A program made the translations under genes and the position numbers. Under the pieces are notes generated by a model that was given only the letters and a program-made list of their open reading frames with translations, ran no database searches and had not been told where the DNA came from. This document shows, one piece after another, positions 32,687 through 45,400 of a stretch of DNA of 64,000 nucleotides. Every line of letters starts with the position of its first letter. Within the stretch, counting starts at the first letter, position 1. The DNA is from Lineus longissimus (Eukaryota > Nemertea > Pilidiophora > Heteronemertea > Lineidae): assembly GCF_910592395.1 (NCBI RefSeq), contig NC_088323.1:6572001-6636000 (forward strand), in the 5' to 3' direction.

Positions 32687-33325
32687 ATCGATACACAAAA
32701 CACTCAAGGAAACTCAAGCAAAATGGGAGACGCCTTTCCACAATCAGGAGACTGGACCGGACAAGAACGTACACAATTTTGTCTGATCCAGATATTTTTA
32801 ACGCATGGGCGGATTTTCCTCCTAGAACAAGCGATTTTTTTCTTCCGGCATCTTCGCACCCTGGAATGTTAAGGAGGGTGTGAAGGCCATTTTTCAATGT
32901 TTACATGTTTCAAATTTGCCGCCTTCAACTTTTAAGTTATGCTAGGTATGCGAGGTCTTCCCTACTTCTAAAAAGGGTGGTTATTTCCAAGATGGTGGAT
33001 AGGGCCAAAGTGGTTTTCTCTATCTCTTTGTAATCTACTGATATCTCAAACATCTTTGGCCAAAGTGGCCCAGTTCGTTAGTTTTGTGTTCTGTGGAGTC
33101 ATGGTCAGTCACTAGGTCGTTAAAAATTCTTAAACCGTACCAATAGAACCTGGACTTGTTGTTCATTCTTTGGTGCGCGTTTGAGGCAGACCCCATGGCT
33201 CCCACAGAGGGTATCGAGGACTTACTTAAGACGGCTCCTGGTATAAACATGTACATGATTCAAACTCACATTAAACGAGTGAAGAGAAAAACATGTCTCA
33301 GTAATACGATATTTATATATCTCTA

Positions 33326-33331
33326 AATAAA
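33326..33331 (+). terminator. Possible polyadenylation signal of the GRB-like gene
   Basis: AATAAA 640 bases after the stop codon, with a second ATAAA at 33341. Chosen by position only. Confidence 0.3.
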
Positions 33332-33504
33332 TACAATTTAATAAACAATTTGTGATGACCAACAATAATGTGTTGGAGTTACTGAATGAGTATTTTTCAA
33401 CTTGACTTACATTCACCAACCCGTTCAAACTTGTGATGCCAGTAGGTACATGATGAAATTTTGATCTTTATCATTTGCAGCTTCTGGTCCTACAGGATAT
33501 ACAT

Positions 33505-33605
33505 TGAACCTCTCAATTAAGTACACCCTTGGGACTGACATACGCTGTCCTTAAAAGAGGGGTGACCTGATTACAGAGGTCAAACTCTACGGTGACCAGA
33601 AATAG
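33505..33605. mobile_element. Remnant of a pogo/Tigger-like repeat
   Basis: TTAAGTACACCCTTGGGACT, GCTGTCCTTAAAAGAGGGGT and GACCTGATTACAGAGGTCAA match the better-preserved copies at 55935-56085 and 61590-61736. Confidence 0.5.
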
Positions 33606-34974
33606 GATGGACCACATCTATCACAACGGCATACCCTAAGAAAATCACAATGGCGGAGTCCCTGTTTTAAGGGGTACACTGTTTGTATTTAATCGTAGGT
33701 CAGGAAAATAGAAATGCAGTTATACACAATGCCTGATGGAGATACCATGCATACAACTTTACTGAAACGTATATCTGTCTACAAAATGAAAATGTTGAAA
33801 TTCATATTCAGTATGTATTGACACAATTGGAAATTTTCAAATTCAATTTTAGATTTCATATTTTTAACTAACGGCTTAGGCCTTCAAAAATGAATAGCAT
33901 TCCGCGAAGTTACTATTTATAGCTCACTAGGTCATTTGCATAAGATATTGATGACGTTTTAGTCATGTGACAGTCGGACATCGACACTTATTTCTACGCA
34001 TTTGAGCTTATTTCAAAGTCAATTATCTTTGACCCTGCATTGTTTTTAGCATGAATGATACCATAGAGTCAGAGAGAGAAATATTCAGAACAATTATGTA
34101 GTATTTCCAACACTCGGACATGTGCCAGATTGAATCTAACTGCCCTAGTTAGAAAGCCTGAATCCATTACAAAACCGCATGTTTGTCCGACATTGCCTGT
34201 AATTCAGCGATGGGGAAATAGAAGGCAGCAGCTGCAGTGACCTCATCATCGCGGAATGCTATTGAAAACCACAGCCTTCTGCAGATCATCTTTAATAAAT
34301 ACTTCAATAATAAACAGAATATAAAGAGTACAAGGTATAGAGTAATCTTTAAGCCATACTTGATAGTACAGACGGACAGAATTGTATATAGCATTACACG
34401 AGAGTAGGTTCTCTATCACAACGCAATAATAAGAAAAAATATTTGAGATTGGGTTGACTAATAAAAAAACCCAACTTCAAAGAAATCTGACCAGAAGTTC
34501 GCCCTACAGAGCCCAAAATAATGCAGACATAATATTTACAAAGGTGCTAAAGAAGGGTAGACGAGCTGTTACCCTTGTGTTTCCAAGTCTAATTAGCCAC
34601 CACATGAACCTAACATCAATTTAACAATATCACATGAGAAATACAGATAATTTATTTATATTTTAAATAGATCAAATGCAATATCAACATATACATATAT
34701 GTGTATGTTTATATACTTCTGGTATTGGTCAATAGGGCCATTTAAATTCCCGACAAAACCAGACTAGACCAGACTAGACCAGGTCACTCACAATATTGCC
34801 TCATATGTTCCTTCAAACTATCGCCAAAATATTTTTGGTACGATTTTTAGACAGGACACAAAAGTTGACAATAAGTAGATTATTTGTTCCTCGTACAAAA
34901 ATGGAGGGAGCAGGCTGAAAATGACGTTAACAGATGTCATAACGATGTGTGTTAGAATTTCTAAAACATCAATG

Positions 34975-35222
34975 TACTAAAACTCCCACAGACAATTGAA
35001 GCAGAACATCAATGTACTAAAACTGCCACAGTTGTAGTTCAAAATCAGTACGCTAAAAACTGCCACAGTTGTAGTTCAAAATCAGTACACTAAAAACTAC
35101 CACAGTTGTAGTAGACATCAATGTACTAAAACTACCACAGTTGTAGTTCAAAATCAGTACACTAAAAACTACCACAGTTGGAGTAGACATCAGTGTACTA
35201 AAACTACCACAGTTGTAGCAGG
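34975..35222. repeat. Minisatellite with ACTACCACAGTTGTAGT
   Basis: Seven or so units of 35-45 bases alternate between two spacers (TTCAAAATCAGTACACTAAA and AGACATCAATGTACTAAAAC). The core CTACCACAGTTGTAG is an imperfect palindrome. Confidence 0.85.
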
Positions 35223-35314
35223 TTGATGTAACCAACGAATCCTGTCTATAACTGATCTAATTTAGAAGAAAACCCAAAATGACTATTGTTACAGACAAAT
35301 TAAATTACTGAGCA

Positions 35315-38107
35315 TTAAAGTAATAAGCGTAAGATGGCCAGCAAATCTTTTGATTGTGTGTAAGCGAGGAGACCGCCAGTATTACACCACGGTTGCCCAG
35401 TGCCCGCGGCCGACGCATCCGGTCGATCATACCTAATCTGCAATTTCGATAATTCTTCTGTGAGATCGTCGTCCGATATATTTGCCGATTCCTTGACTAG
35501 TTTAAGACCATCTTGATAGTTAACGATGCCGCCGCCGAGAGCGCTTAAGATTGCCTGCGGGGCGCATGTGTCCCATTTGAAGGTCGTCGGAGGTGATAGG
35601 ATATAAGCGCAGCCCTGATGCTTCACCACACACAAACTCTTGAAACCTGCACCTGCAATGGAATTGAAAATATTAAGTTGAGGGCTGGGCGACAACAAGG
35701 ACATCAATAGCTCTACGATATTGGGCGATTGTAATGTAATGGAAGTAGGAGGAAACCAGACACACCGTGGAAACCTAAGCTGCCGGGAATCAAACCCGGG
35801 ACCACAGAGGTGACAGTCACTGATGTTACCACTAGGCCACTCTGACAACCCCAATGGAATCATATCGTCGAATCAGATACAGAGATGTGGAACATCTCAA
35901 TAGTAGCCGTGCGATCACTAAACACCCATTTCGAAAGCAAACTAACCCAATAATGGAGCCTTCCGATAGGCTCATTTCTAATGAGCATGCCGGGAATGCA
36001 GATTTCGACTCTTTTGATTGGACAATCCAATAAAATTTAAAAGCGGGGACAATTTGACTGTCACCAGCACAGTGACATTTTGGCATGAGGATGATTAGAC
36101 CAGACACACCCATCTGCCGCCTAGAGCACTACTAACCTGCTGAGTATGATATCTGATATTCCTTGGCAAGAGTGTCCCTTATCCGACTCTTTTCACTCGT
36201 GCTGGTTATTATCACATTTGGTATGTCAGGCTCGGGTTCGGATGAGATGAGGTTGCAACCATCGTAACTGACGCCCCAGATATGTTCACCAGTCCAGCTG
36301 AAACCAAACTATTGCCAATCAACCGAGAGAAAAAAAATCTGTCCCAATCAATTACATTCGTTACAGCCCCTTGAAAATAAACCATTCGTACATCTCTGGT
36401 GCTCCCAATGAACACACACAGAGGAAGAGGGTCCAAGGTCACAGGGTCAAGGTCACAGGGTCAAGGTCAAAAATCTCAATACGAAGAATGTGTCACCTGC
36501 TGTTTACTTCATCCAGAGTCACGAATGGCTGATTGATGACGCCAACGATTGGTTTACCCGTTTGTCGATCGAACGCTCCGATGAGTACTGTCACGCATGG
36601 AAGGCCCTTGTTGATTATGTTGTGAGTATCTGTCGTCCCCTCTTTGCCGCTTATGTACTGATAGGTGGAATCTGGAAAGAAAATCAATAAACAGATTTGG
36701 TAAGATGTTCGAGTTTCTCAGTTCAAGAACAAGGTCGATAGGCTTTCCAGCGTGAAGTGTGCTCGTGACTTCCTAGTCCATTTTTGAAAAGTGAATCTTG
36801 ACACGTCAAAACTGAATCCTTACACGTGACATGTGATGAGTTAAATGTGACCAGTGAAAAGTGAATTCATACAGAAAGCCACGAGTCACAGATTTTTCTG
36901 ACCTGGCTTCACAGACGTGAAACCACTTATTTACGAAATGGATTCCTCATGAAGTTGTGCTGGCAGCAAAAGCATTGACTACAACACTACTTCATTGACA
37001 TTACATGTACACACCGATTGGATCTATCCATACTCCGACCTTTTCAGTTGGAATCTCGGCCTCCAGGGTCGCAAGTTTGACATGTGGCGCCACCTTGACA
37101 TTTTCATGGACAACCTTGGCCAGCAAGGAAGCTGCATCGCCTTGGCCATCCAAAACTTTTGCTGGAAAGGAAAATAAGAAAGAGAAGATGAAAATAATTT
37201 GACACTGCTATTCCTCTTGTTCAGGAAGCCCCTTCAAATACACAATATTGGGCATAAGTCGAACATGGCCAGGATCATGCAAAAAAAGACGAGGTTGCGA
37301 TAGTGAGCAGGCTGCTGCAGGGTTTTCAAAACGCTCAATAAAAAGTACAAAATCGTGAAATAAAAAGGCAGCAAATACATCCTGGTTTACAGTTTCACAA
37401 AATTTCTAATTAACTTCGATAGACACTTAAACACACCACCTACTGGTGACCCTTCGACTTACCCAAGAGGGCAGACGTCTGTTCTTGCGATGGTTGAACA
37501 GCGACCTCTATAGTATCTCCGAGGACATTCGTGAAATGGTTGCTCTCCTCGCCCAAGATGTGGTGCGCAAGACCCGAAAACTGCAAAAGTACACATCAAT
37601 TTAATTTTTTTCATTGGCGCGGGATGTTGGTGTGGGGGAGTAAATAGGTGCACCATCAGTGCTCCCACTCCCAGCCGAGTCACTGCTGGGGCCCCCTACT
37701 GGTCAAGTTCAAGTGAGCACCTTCAGGTTACTCCTTTAAACCCCCGACTGATTTCTGTAAAGACCAAGGTAAATTGCTTGAATAAGCTTGTCTATTGTTA
37801 CTTTTATGCCATGGCAAACATACGTTGCCTCTGAAAAGGGCTTTTCAAAATGGCCGAAATTTATTTTTGCGCAGGGCATCTTTTATTTTCCACTCACCTG
37901 ATTGCCAACGTCATGTCGCACTACCTCCTGAATTAAGACATCCCCCAGCGTTTTAAAATCCTTAAAAAACCGTTTGTTTTTCTGGTCACCTTCTTTCTCT
38001 TCGACTAACAGTTGGAACAGTGCATGCTCAGATCGCACAGTTCTTGCAATCGTTGCAGCTTTTTCGGATGCATTAACCAAAGAGCTGACCAGATCAGATA
38101 TTTTCAT
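35315..38107 (-). CDS. INPP1: Inositol polyphosphate 1-phosphatase (six coding exons)
   Basis: Predicted join, minus strand: 38107..37898, 37580..37463, 37161..37015, 36671..36497, 36297..36137, 35652..35315; 1149 nt, 382 aa (human about 399). It removes the 1-phosphate of inositol 1,4-bisphosphate and 1,3,4-trisphosphate in the cytosol and belongs to the lithium-sensitive, metal-dependent phosphatases. The metal-site residues are present: GEES (80-83), DPIDST (156-161, with Asp159 split across exons 3 and 4) and the late WD (Trp297-Asp298). The N terminus ASEKAATIAR and ALFQLLVEEKEG are typical of INPP1 rather than BPNT1 or IMPA. An acceptor TTTTTCAG lies 9 bases before the Met, so there is a 5' UTR intron. 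Intron 5 holds a SINE, intron 4 a nuclear-receptor-like repeat. Confidence 0.93.
35690..35848 (-). mobile_element. tRNA-derived SINE in INPP1 intron 5
   Basis: Minus strand: an A-box-like TGGCCTAGTGGTAA and, about 40 bases on, a B box GGGTTTGATTCCC, spaced as in a tRNA gene. A non-tRNA tail follows (GGTTTCCTCCTAC, ACATTACAATCGCCCAATAT). Same orientation as the host gene. The cloverleaf is degraded, as expected for a SINE. Confidence 0.75.
36432..36472. promoter_or_regulatory. Tandem AAGGTCACAGGGTC repeats (nuclear-receptor half-sites)
   Basis: CCAAGGTCA, TCAAGGTCA, TCAAGGTCA are separated by CAGGG. TCAAGGTCA is the extended half-site bound by ERR/SF-1-type receptors, and AGGTCA-CA-GGGTCA forms direct repeats with a 2-base spacer. 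Located in INPP1 intron 4. It may simply be a minisatellite. Confidence 0.35.
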
Positions 38108-38116
38108 AGCAATAGC

Positions 38117-39434
38117 CTGAAAAAGAAGAAACGATATTGGTCAGCGAGGAGATCATATTCGAGTTGGTGAGTAACACTGTTTACATTGTCTGCCTGCCTT
38201 TACGCCATGTCAATAGTTCATCGCTTGCAAGTTGCATTGCATCGCCTCCTGCCCCAAAGTAGGTCTGACATAAGGTTTTCATCAAAACGCCACGGTCTAT
38301 GATGGCAAAACGCCAAGCTTCCACCTTTTTTCCTAAATATAATCTCAGCTACAAATCAAGTTAGGGAAATTCATGACTTGATGTTCCTAAAGATCATGAC
38401 TTGACGTTTTTAATCCTAGTCTTGACCAACCCAGACATTCCATCATGTCATCCATACCCAATTGACACAACTTTTTGGACTAGTTGTTTTGGATTAATAG
38501 TTTTGCAGAGGTTCATATGTGCCTGAATTCCCAACTGATAGAAAAACACAATAAAATTAAAAACAACAAGAATGACAGGCTTGGTTCTTGGAGGATGTGC
38601 ACTGTAGTGACTGTCGCTGACTGACTGTCACTGACACTCACTGTGTCCGTGTACTGTCTGTGACTGAACTTCTAAACTTCATTCGACATTTCTCAGAAAT
38701 TACAATGAAATATCATCATAAGACACCATATTCTTATAATCTGAATATAAGGCTTTCTAACTATCTAAAAATTGAGAGGGTTTGCATCAGCATTTACCAG
38801 AAATTTGATATTTATTTGAAGAAAATTACTCAACACGGGTGAAATTTTGACAGGCCTTGTGAACTACGTCATCACTTTCTGCAATGTCCGAAGTGCGCCC
38901 AGAATGCACTACGGTGAATAGTTGGCTGGAAAATATCGCAAGAGAACTTGCTAAATAGGTTCCTAAATCCCTCCCAATCTCATCCATAAGTGACGGGAGT
39001 AAATAGATTGATGGAAATATTTGTAGAATGTGACTTTATGAGCACTCTTGGCAGCAGATGATGATGAAAACACAGAAAAGAACGAACCAACAGTGAAGAC
39101 CGTGAAGACAATCGAAGAGATCGGAAATCATACGAAGAAGACCGTCGCTCGTTTGTGTCGAATATGATCGCGGATTTCGTCTCTGTCAACGACTGAAAGA
39201 GCGATCTACTTCTAAAGACAGTACTCAAGATCGTAGGGAACTAAAATTCATTCGATTTACTGTGATATTCGCTCGTATTTTGCCAATTTTATTCGTTTAT
39301 TTTCTGCAGAAAATTTCATATTGTCTACGATTGTGAGAGCCACCTTACGGTGAATGACTGAACTGAGTGCTTTGTGGCATGATTTATTTTACCAGTCCAT
39401 AGAAAAGTGCTGAGTTGGCCTTTTCATTTGGAAT
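38117..39434. other. Divergent promoter region between INPP1 and CDK12
   Basis: INPP1 (-) and CDK12 (+) are transcribed away from each other from this 1.3-kb space, which should hold both promoters and 5' UTRs. CACTGACTGTC-type repeats occur at 38600-38660. No TATA box or known factor site could be assigned safely. Confidence 0.45.
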
Positions 39435-42400
39435 ATGCCTCATAATAGAGAATACTACCAGAGTAAACGAGAGTCCAGGGAATTCGCTGATTACCATGAA
39501 GAAGAACCACGTGAAAGAGTTGGGCGTAGCCGTGGTGGTCATGGTGGTGGACCACCTGGTTCGTCCTCGAAACGTTCGAAGCAACACCTGGAACGAGAAC
39601 TTGGCCCAGCAGAACCGCATGGCTTGGAACGCGATCACGATCGGGAACGACTGAAAAAAAAGAAGAAAAGCAAGAAGAAAAGAACGAAGGAGGAACGTGT
39701 AGGCCGGAAGAAAGGGAAATCATTGGTGAACGAAGGTTACGATGAGATCAGTTCCGATGACGAAGTTTATTCGCCTGCCCATGGCCATGCTGCAGCTGCT
39801 CCGATGCCTCATTCACCATCCCCGCCTGCCAGAAGCGTGAAAAGTCGTGTGGACCCAGAACATAAAAAATCTAAGAGTCACAGTCGTGAGGGGAGGATTT
39901 CGCCAAGCACTGCCATCCAGCAATATAAACACGATTTGATTGTTCGAGATCATAGCCAGTCGCCTGCCCAACCTCGTGAACGAGGCCAGCATCCACAGAA
40001 AGTCAAAGGGAAGCGTGGACGCCCTCCCTCACCAGATGGTCCACCTCCTGCAGGACCACTTCCGAAAGCATATAGACCAAAGAACGAGCAACCGCCGGTC
40101 CCAGGACTCTCGCCAACAAGGCAGTCCCCTCCCAAGGGATACAGCGTTTCCAAGGGGTACAGTTCAAAACAAAAATATGCAGACTCTAATCGTTCCTTTG
40201 GCTCTGTTGGTCGAGGGCACGCAGCAACTGGCAGTGACTATCAGATCTATGGAAGTCCAAAGCGACAAAAATATAATCGATCTCCAAGTCCTGGTGCGTA
40301 CAGACGTCGCTCAAGAAGCAGAAGTCCAATTTTTAGGTGGGTATAGTGATGGTCTACAGACCACATTTGAAAGTCTGTAAAAGTGGGTAATAAAAATGTG
40401 CAATACACGTTCATGCACAGCAAAATTGTATGTAAAAACATTTTTTTTCGCCTGCTGGCCGACCTTCGATGTGGTGTATTGTTAAGAAATTCATTGCGTA
40501 GAGATTTATGGCAGGTCATCGTCGTCGGAAAGAAATTGATCGTTCTCCATTGTACATTCCTACATGGTATTTTGTATTTTGACTCTCGCATAATTTCGTA
40601 TTTATTTTTAGGCCCAAGAAGCGTCGAAAAGAGCGAGGTGGTCGAGAGGAATTCGAATCTAATCGTGATCCATATCAACGTGTTCGTCGAAGATCACGGA
40701 GTCCCTCAAGTTCAAGGTCCTACAATCGTCACAAATCAAGAAGTCTTTCACCACCCCCTGGTGGCAGGGGTAAAAAAATGAACGCCACGAACACTAGCCA
40801 GACAACTCTGAAATATGCCTCCAGTTTGGCAGCTGAGCTTAGTAAACATAAAAAGGCACGGGAGAAAGCTGCGAAGCTTGGCGGACCGCGACCACACCGG
40901 ACAAGTCCCGGACCATATACTAAGGACAGAACGTTGAACTTGTTACGAGAAGACATAAAATCTTTAGGAAATTCTCCAATTGGTGCTCCCCCTATGGTAA
41001 AGAAAGAAGTTAAACCTGAACGAACAGTAGAAATAAGTCGACCTGCACCGGTCAAACCGGACAATTCTAGTGTTCGTGTTAAGAAAGAAGAACCGGTCAT
41101 AGAGCAAAGGGATGCACGTGATCGGGAACGCGAAATGCGGGAGCGGGAAATCCGTGAACGCAACGAACGTGAGGAAATAGAGCGTCAAAAGCGTGAACGG
41201 TATGAACGAGAAAAGAGAGAACACGAGATGAGGATTCGAGAAGAGAAGAAGCGTTCCCAGCCTCCACCTCCACAGCAGCAGCCGTCGACGTTACTGGGGT
41301 TGCCGATGCCACCGGAGGTCGGCTCGGATGATGATAGTAGTAGTAGTGCTTCCTCCGATAGGTAAGGATTGTGTGCTGTGCCAACAAACAACAACTGGTT
41401 GAATGTAATGATGATTTCAGGGTACTCTCCGAGTATGTTTTCTATTGATACATTTTGCAATATATTTTCATCCTCTCTGAGCCATTGCACTCTGTAACTT
41501 CAATATTCCATTCCAGAGACAGTCCTCAGCGCTCTCCTCCACGCAAAGGCATCCGTGATCTGCCAATGCCGCCGCAGTATGATGATGAAGAAGAAGGAAG
41601 TCTGTCCAGTTACCCCGCACACATGCAAGCGACCATACAGCAGAGAAGGATGTTAGCCATGCACTCACAGATGCAGCCTATGGCCGCCCCAGAACCAGAG
41701 GCACCCATTCCAAAGTGGAAGTTAAAACGACCAAGGTTAGTGTTACTACTTGTTGGACGTGTGTGTTCCCAGTTACCCACAGACATTTGGACTGATACAG
41801 AAATACTGGATTGGCAGGCATCCAACTCCCCTGTCCAGAGGAACCAGATTAGATAGGAGACCTGGAACTGACAGCCAAACTCGAGAAGAGTGTACAGTCT
41901 GGCTGAACTGAGGTCAACTTCATAACCAGACTTATCTGAGCTGCTGTCGAATGCAAAGAAAAAAAGAAGATTTGTTGCAAACTCATCTTTTTTGCACACT
42001 GGATAGACAATTTGATAAGGTCTTGGCCAAGGCAATCTTGAACAAAAATGGCCACGTGTGCTCCTGAACACCTTGGGGTGACCAGACAAGGATTTGAATG
42101 CTGCGCCCTTGTAATTCGAGACAGGCACTTTCACCATTCTCCACTGCGCTGATTGTGTGCCAGGTGACTGGCCAACAGTGACGCCTCGTGAATAGTTCAT
42201 GTAACCTTTCCTCGATCTTCTTTATCTCCTTCAGAGTTAATACCGCTGTTCAGCAGCCAAAGACCGAGGAGGGCGAGTGGGGTGAACGCTGTGTAGAAGT
42301 GTTTGAAATCATCACCCAGATTGGTGAAGGCACCTATGGCCAGGTCTACAAGGCTAAAGACAAAAATAGCACGGGGACCATGGACAAGTTTTCTAGTAAG

Positions 42401-45400
42401 TATAGACGCGATAATTATTGGTAACGTCAAAAAATCCTGCCACTTGCACTGACAGTGGGTCCACCTATTGCCAGATATGGTTTGACAGAGGAGCCAGTGT
42501 CAAAGAATAAGCTCTTGTTGTATTCTCAAGCAAATCTGCACTTTGCCAATTCGTTGACTGCAAGCCCATGCATGCGGATGCCGCCACTAAAAACTGATTA
42601 TATGGTTATTGGGCGCTTTGTCTGCTTGAGGCTAGTCCTGAGCTGAGAACAAGGATGCCCTTCTCATTGAAGTGGATGTCAGGTACACTCAGCTATATGA
42701 AAAGTCATGCTATTCAAAGGGTGCGGTGAGCGTCCATTTCGTTCCCACCTTGAATGGTTTGAGACAGTCACCGTTTGATCTGAGGAATTGAAATGCTTGG
42801 TTCGCATGAGGACACCCAAATGCATTACTTGAGTTAGTGCCCCAAATGAATCATCAAGAGACGAAATATTTGGAGACGAGTCTCCCGTTGGCAGCTCTAA
42901 CTAAACTGAACTGATGTGTTCCTTTCCCACCCTGTTCAACTCAGTGAACTTTGTGATAATAACACAGCTAGATTAATCTCTGCACTTTGTGGCGGGCAGT
43001 TTTCTTGCCTAAGGACTGTCAGTGTCAAGGGATAGAGACAATTTTATGACAATTCTAAATATCTTGTACTATGCTGTATGCTATCTCAAACATCCCGTTC
43101 AACCCATGGACTTGTGTGTTTATTCCCTCAGCTAGAGTAAACTCTTCCTGGTATTTGATCAGGCAGTTTGCTTCCCTCAGAACTGCCTCAGTACCTCTGT
43201 AGAGTGAGAGAGACAAAGAAGATTTTGAGTGATAAAACAGTTATAGCAACCTACTTTAGTTTGTTTTGTTTAGATGTGAGCCTGCTTCTCCCTTCCCTGA
43301 ACCCCCATACAAATGTCATTTACACTTTTCTAGATAAGCCAGACGACATTCTTGGAGATGAGGGTAGGCAATGTGAACTGATCTGTGCATGTAAAAAGAG
43401 TTGTTACGCTGCCGGGCCATTGATATTCAAGCTATCTATGCTGCTTATCTGGCCACAGACAGCTAGAGCATTTCATTTGGAACAAAAACAGAGCGTTTCG
43501 ATATCATTACTGTGTCGGACTGGCTCAGCAATGTTAACACCCAACCTCCTCCTTACCCTTAACCTCTCTCTGCACATAACCATTATATGTAAATTCAATT
43601 CTCAGGTTGACTGTTCCGTTGAGATGCAGCAGCTACCAGCCTTAAGTGTTTCTTCGGGGAATTTGGAAAGGCTGGGATATTAGATATTAGCAAAGAAAAG
43701 GGTAACATGAACTTAAAAATGGGCGGAGTCAGTACCCTTCTTCAAAAGAAATACTGAAGAAAGGAAACACCAGCAAATTGCACAATCTCTTGACCTTTCC
43801 AAAAACCTGATTACCTACCTTTCAATGAGAGATTCCCAGCCGATTCCTCCACCCCCTTCAATGCCATTCCTCCTTACACTGTTCCTCCTGCTTCAAAGCT
43901 GTTGTACGAATTGTAAAATACGGGGCGTGTCCCGAGATTTGGATGTTCACTGTGCATATGTATGTCAACTTCAGGTATATGAACACAAACTTTGTCAGAA
44001 AATTATTTCGTCGGGTTAAAACAAAACAAAAGTCTCCCTTACCAGCAGGTTCGCTCCCGATTCGTGTCAATTCCAAATGTGATTTCTTTTCTGCGTGTAG
44101 TTAGCTGATGTGTTAGCGTGCTCTCGTATCTTTTTACACCTTACCAAGGCGTTAGCCAATGCTGCACTGCTCTGTCTGTCTCCTCCAATACTGTCACCAT
44201 AATCTTGGACGGCGATTAAACAAAGCAAGATAAAATCTCTCAAAACCAGCGAGCGTTCCTTCTCTGGGATTGTTTGCGTCTGTGAGAAAACATCAAGAGT
44301 TTATACCAATATAATTTCTGATGAACATTTCAAGGGCAGCTCTGTCTGTCTCCTCCAATATTTTCACCATAATCTTGGACGGCGATTAAACAAAGCAAGA
44401 TAAAATCTCTCAAAACCAGCGAGCATTCCTTCTCTAGGTTTGTTTGCGTCTGTGGGAGGACAATTTAGCTACACTAGTTTGTCATTGCAGCAAATTTTAG
44501 AAAGAGCTACACGCTAATTGTCTGGGCTTCAGAATGTAGGTCCTATATGGGATTTTAGATCAAACAGATTTCGACCACCCCTGAAACAACCTGACAGAGA
44601 AAATTGTGTTGACCTCTGAATCTGAGACAATTCATCAGTTCCATCAAGATTAAATATCAACTACTAAATATGAATTAAAATTGAGTTATTTACGATTCGT
44701 TCACTCTTTGCAGGTGATATGGTCGCCTTGAAGAAAGTCCGTCTCGAAAATGAAAAGGATGGTTTCCCGATCACCGCAGTGCGTGAGATTAAAATCCTGC
44801 GTCAGTTGAACCATCCAAATATCGTCAATCTGCGCGAAATTGTGACGGATAAAAAACAAGCGTTGGATTTCAGGAAGGACAAAGGTGAGTGGTCCAGTGT
44901 TAACGATAGACTTTCAGTCCAGGATTTCCAGAGCTCAGCAGGGCAGTCTTGTTTGTTCTCATTCTGATTTCAGATGTAATTGTCGCTCTGTCTGTCTCCT
45001 CCAATATTTTCACCATAATCTTGGACGGCGATTAAACAAAGCAAGATAAAATCTCTCAAAACCAGCGGGCGTTCCTTCTCTAGGTTTGTTTGCGTCTGTG
45101 AGAGGACATCAATACCCTCAACCAATATTATTTCTGATGAAAATTATAAGCGCAGCTCTGTCTGTCTCCTCCAGTATTTTGACCGTAATCTTGGATGGCG
45201 ATTAAACAAAGCAAGATAAAATCTCTCAAAACCAGCGAGCGTTTCTTCTCTAGGTTTGTTTGCGTCTGTGAGAGGACATCAATACCTTCTATCAATATTA
45301 TTTCTGATGAATATTATAAGCGCAGCTCTGTCTGTCTCCTCCAGTATTTTCACCGTAATCTTGGATGGCGATTAAACAAAGCAAGATAAAATCTCTCAAA

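Larger units (their letters stand above)
32687..35314. other. Convergent intergenic region between GRB-like gene and INPP1
   Basis: Its first part is the GRB-like 3' UTR; AATAAA occurs at 33326-33331. A transposon remnant (33505-33600) and a minisatellite (34975-35222) are listed separately. No open frame with support. Confidence 0.45.

Noticed and set aside
35315-38107. Identification as BPNT1 or IMPA-type phosphatase
   Set aside because: Same superfamily motifs, but the N-terminal ASEKAATIAR...LVEEKEG and the length of ~382 aa fit INPP1 better.
41610-42200. 196-residue minus-strand open frame opposite CDK12 exon 3
   Set aside because: Shadow of the coding exon on the other strand.
43168-43683. 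171-residue plus-strand open frame in CDK12 intron 4
   Set aside because: It begins inside an H/ACA-like unit, has no known domain and lies in an intron; treated as chance.
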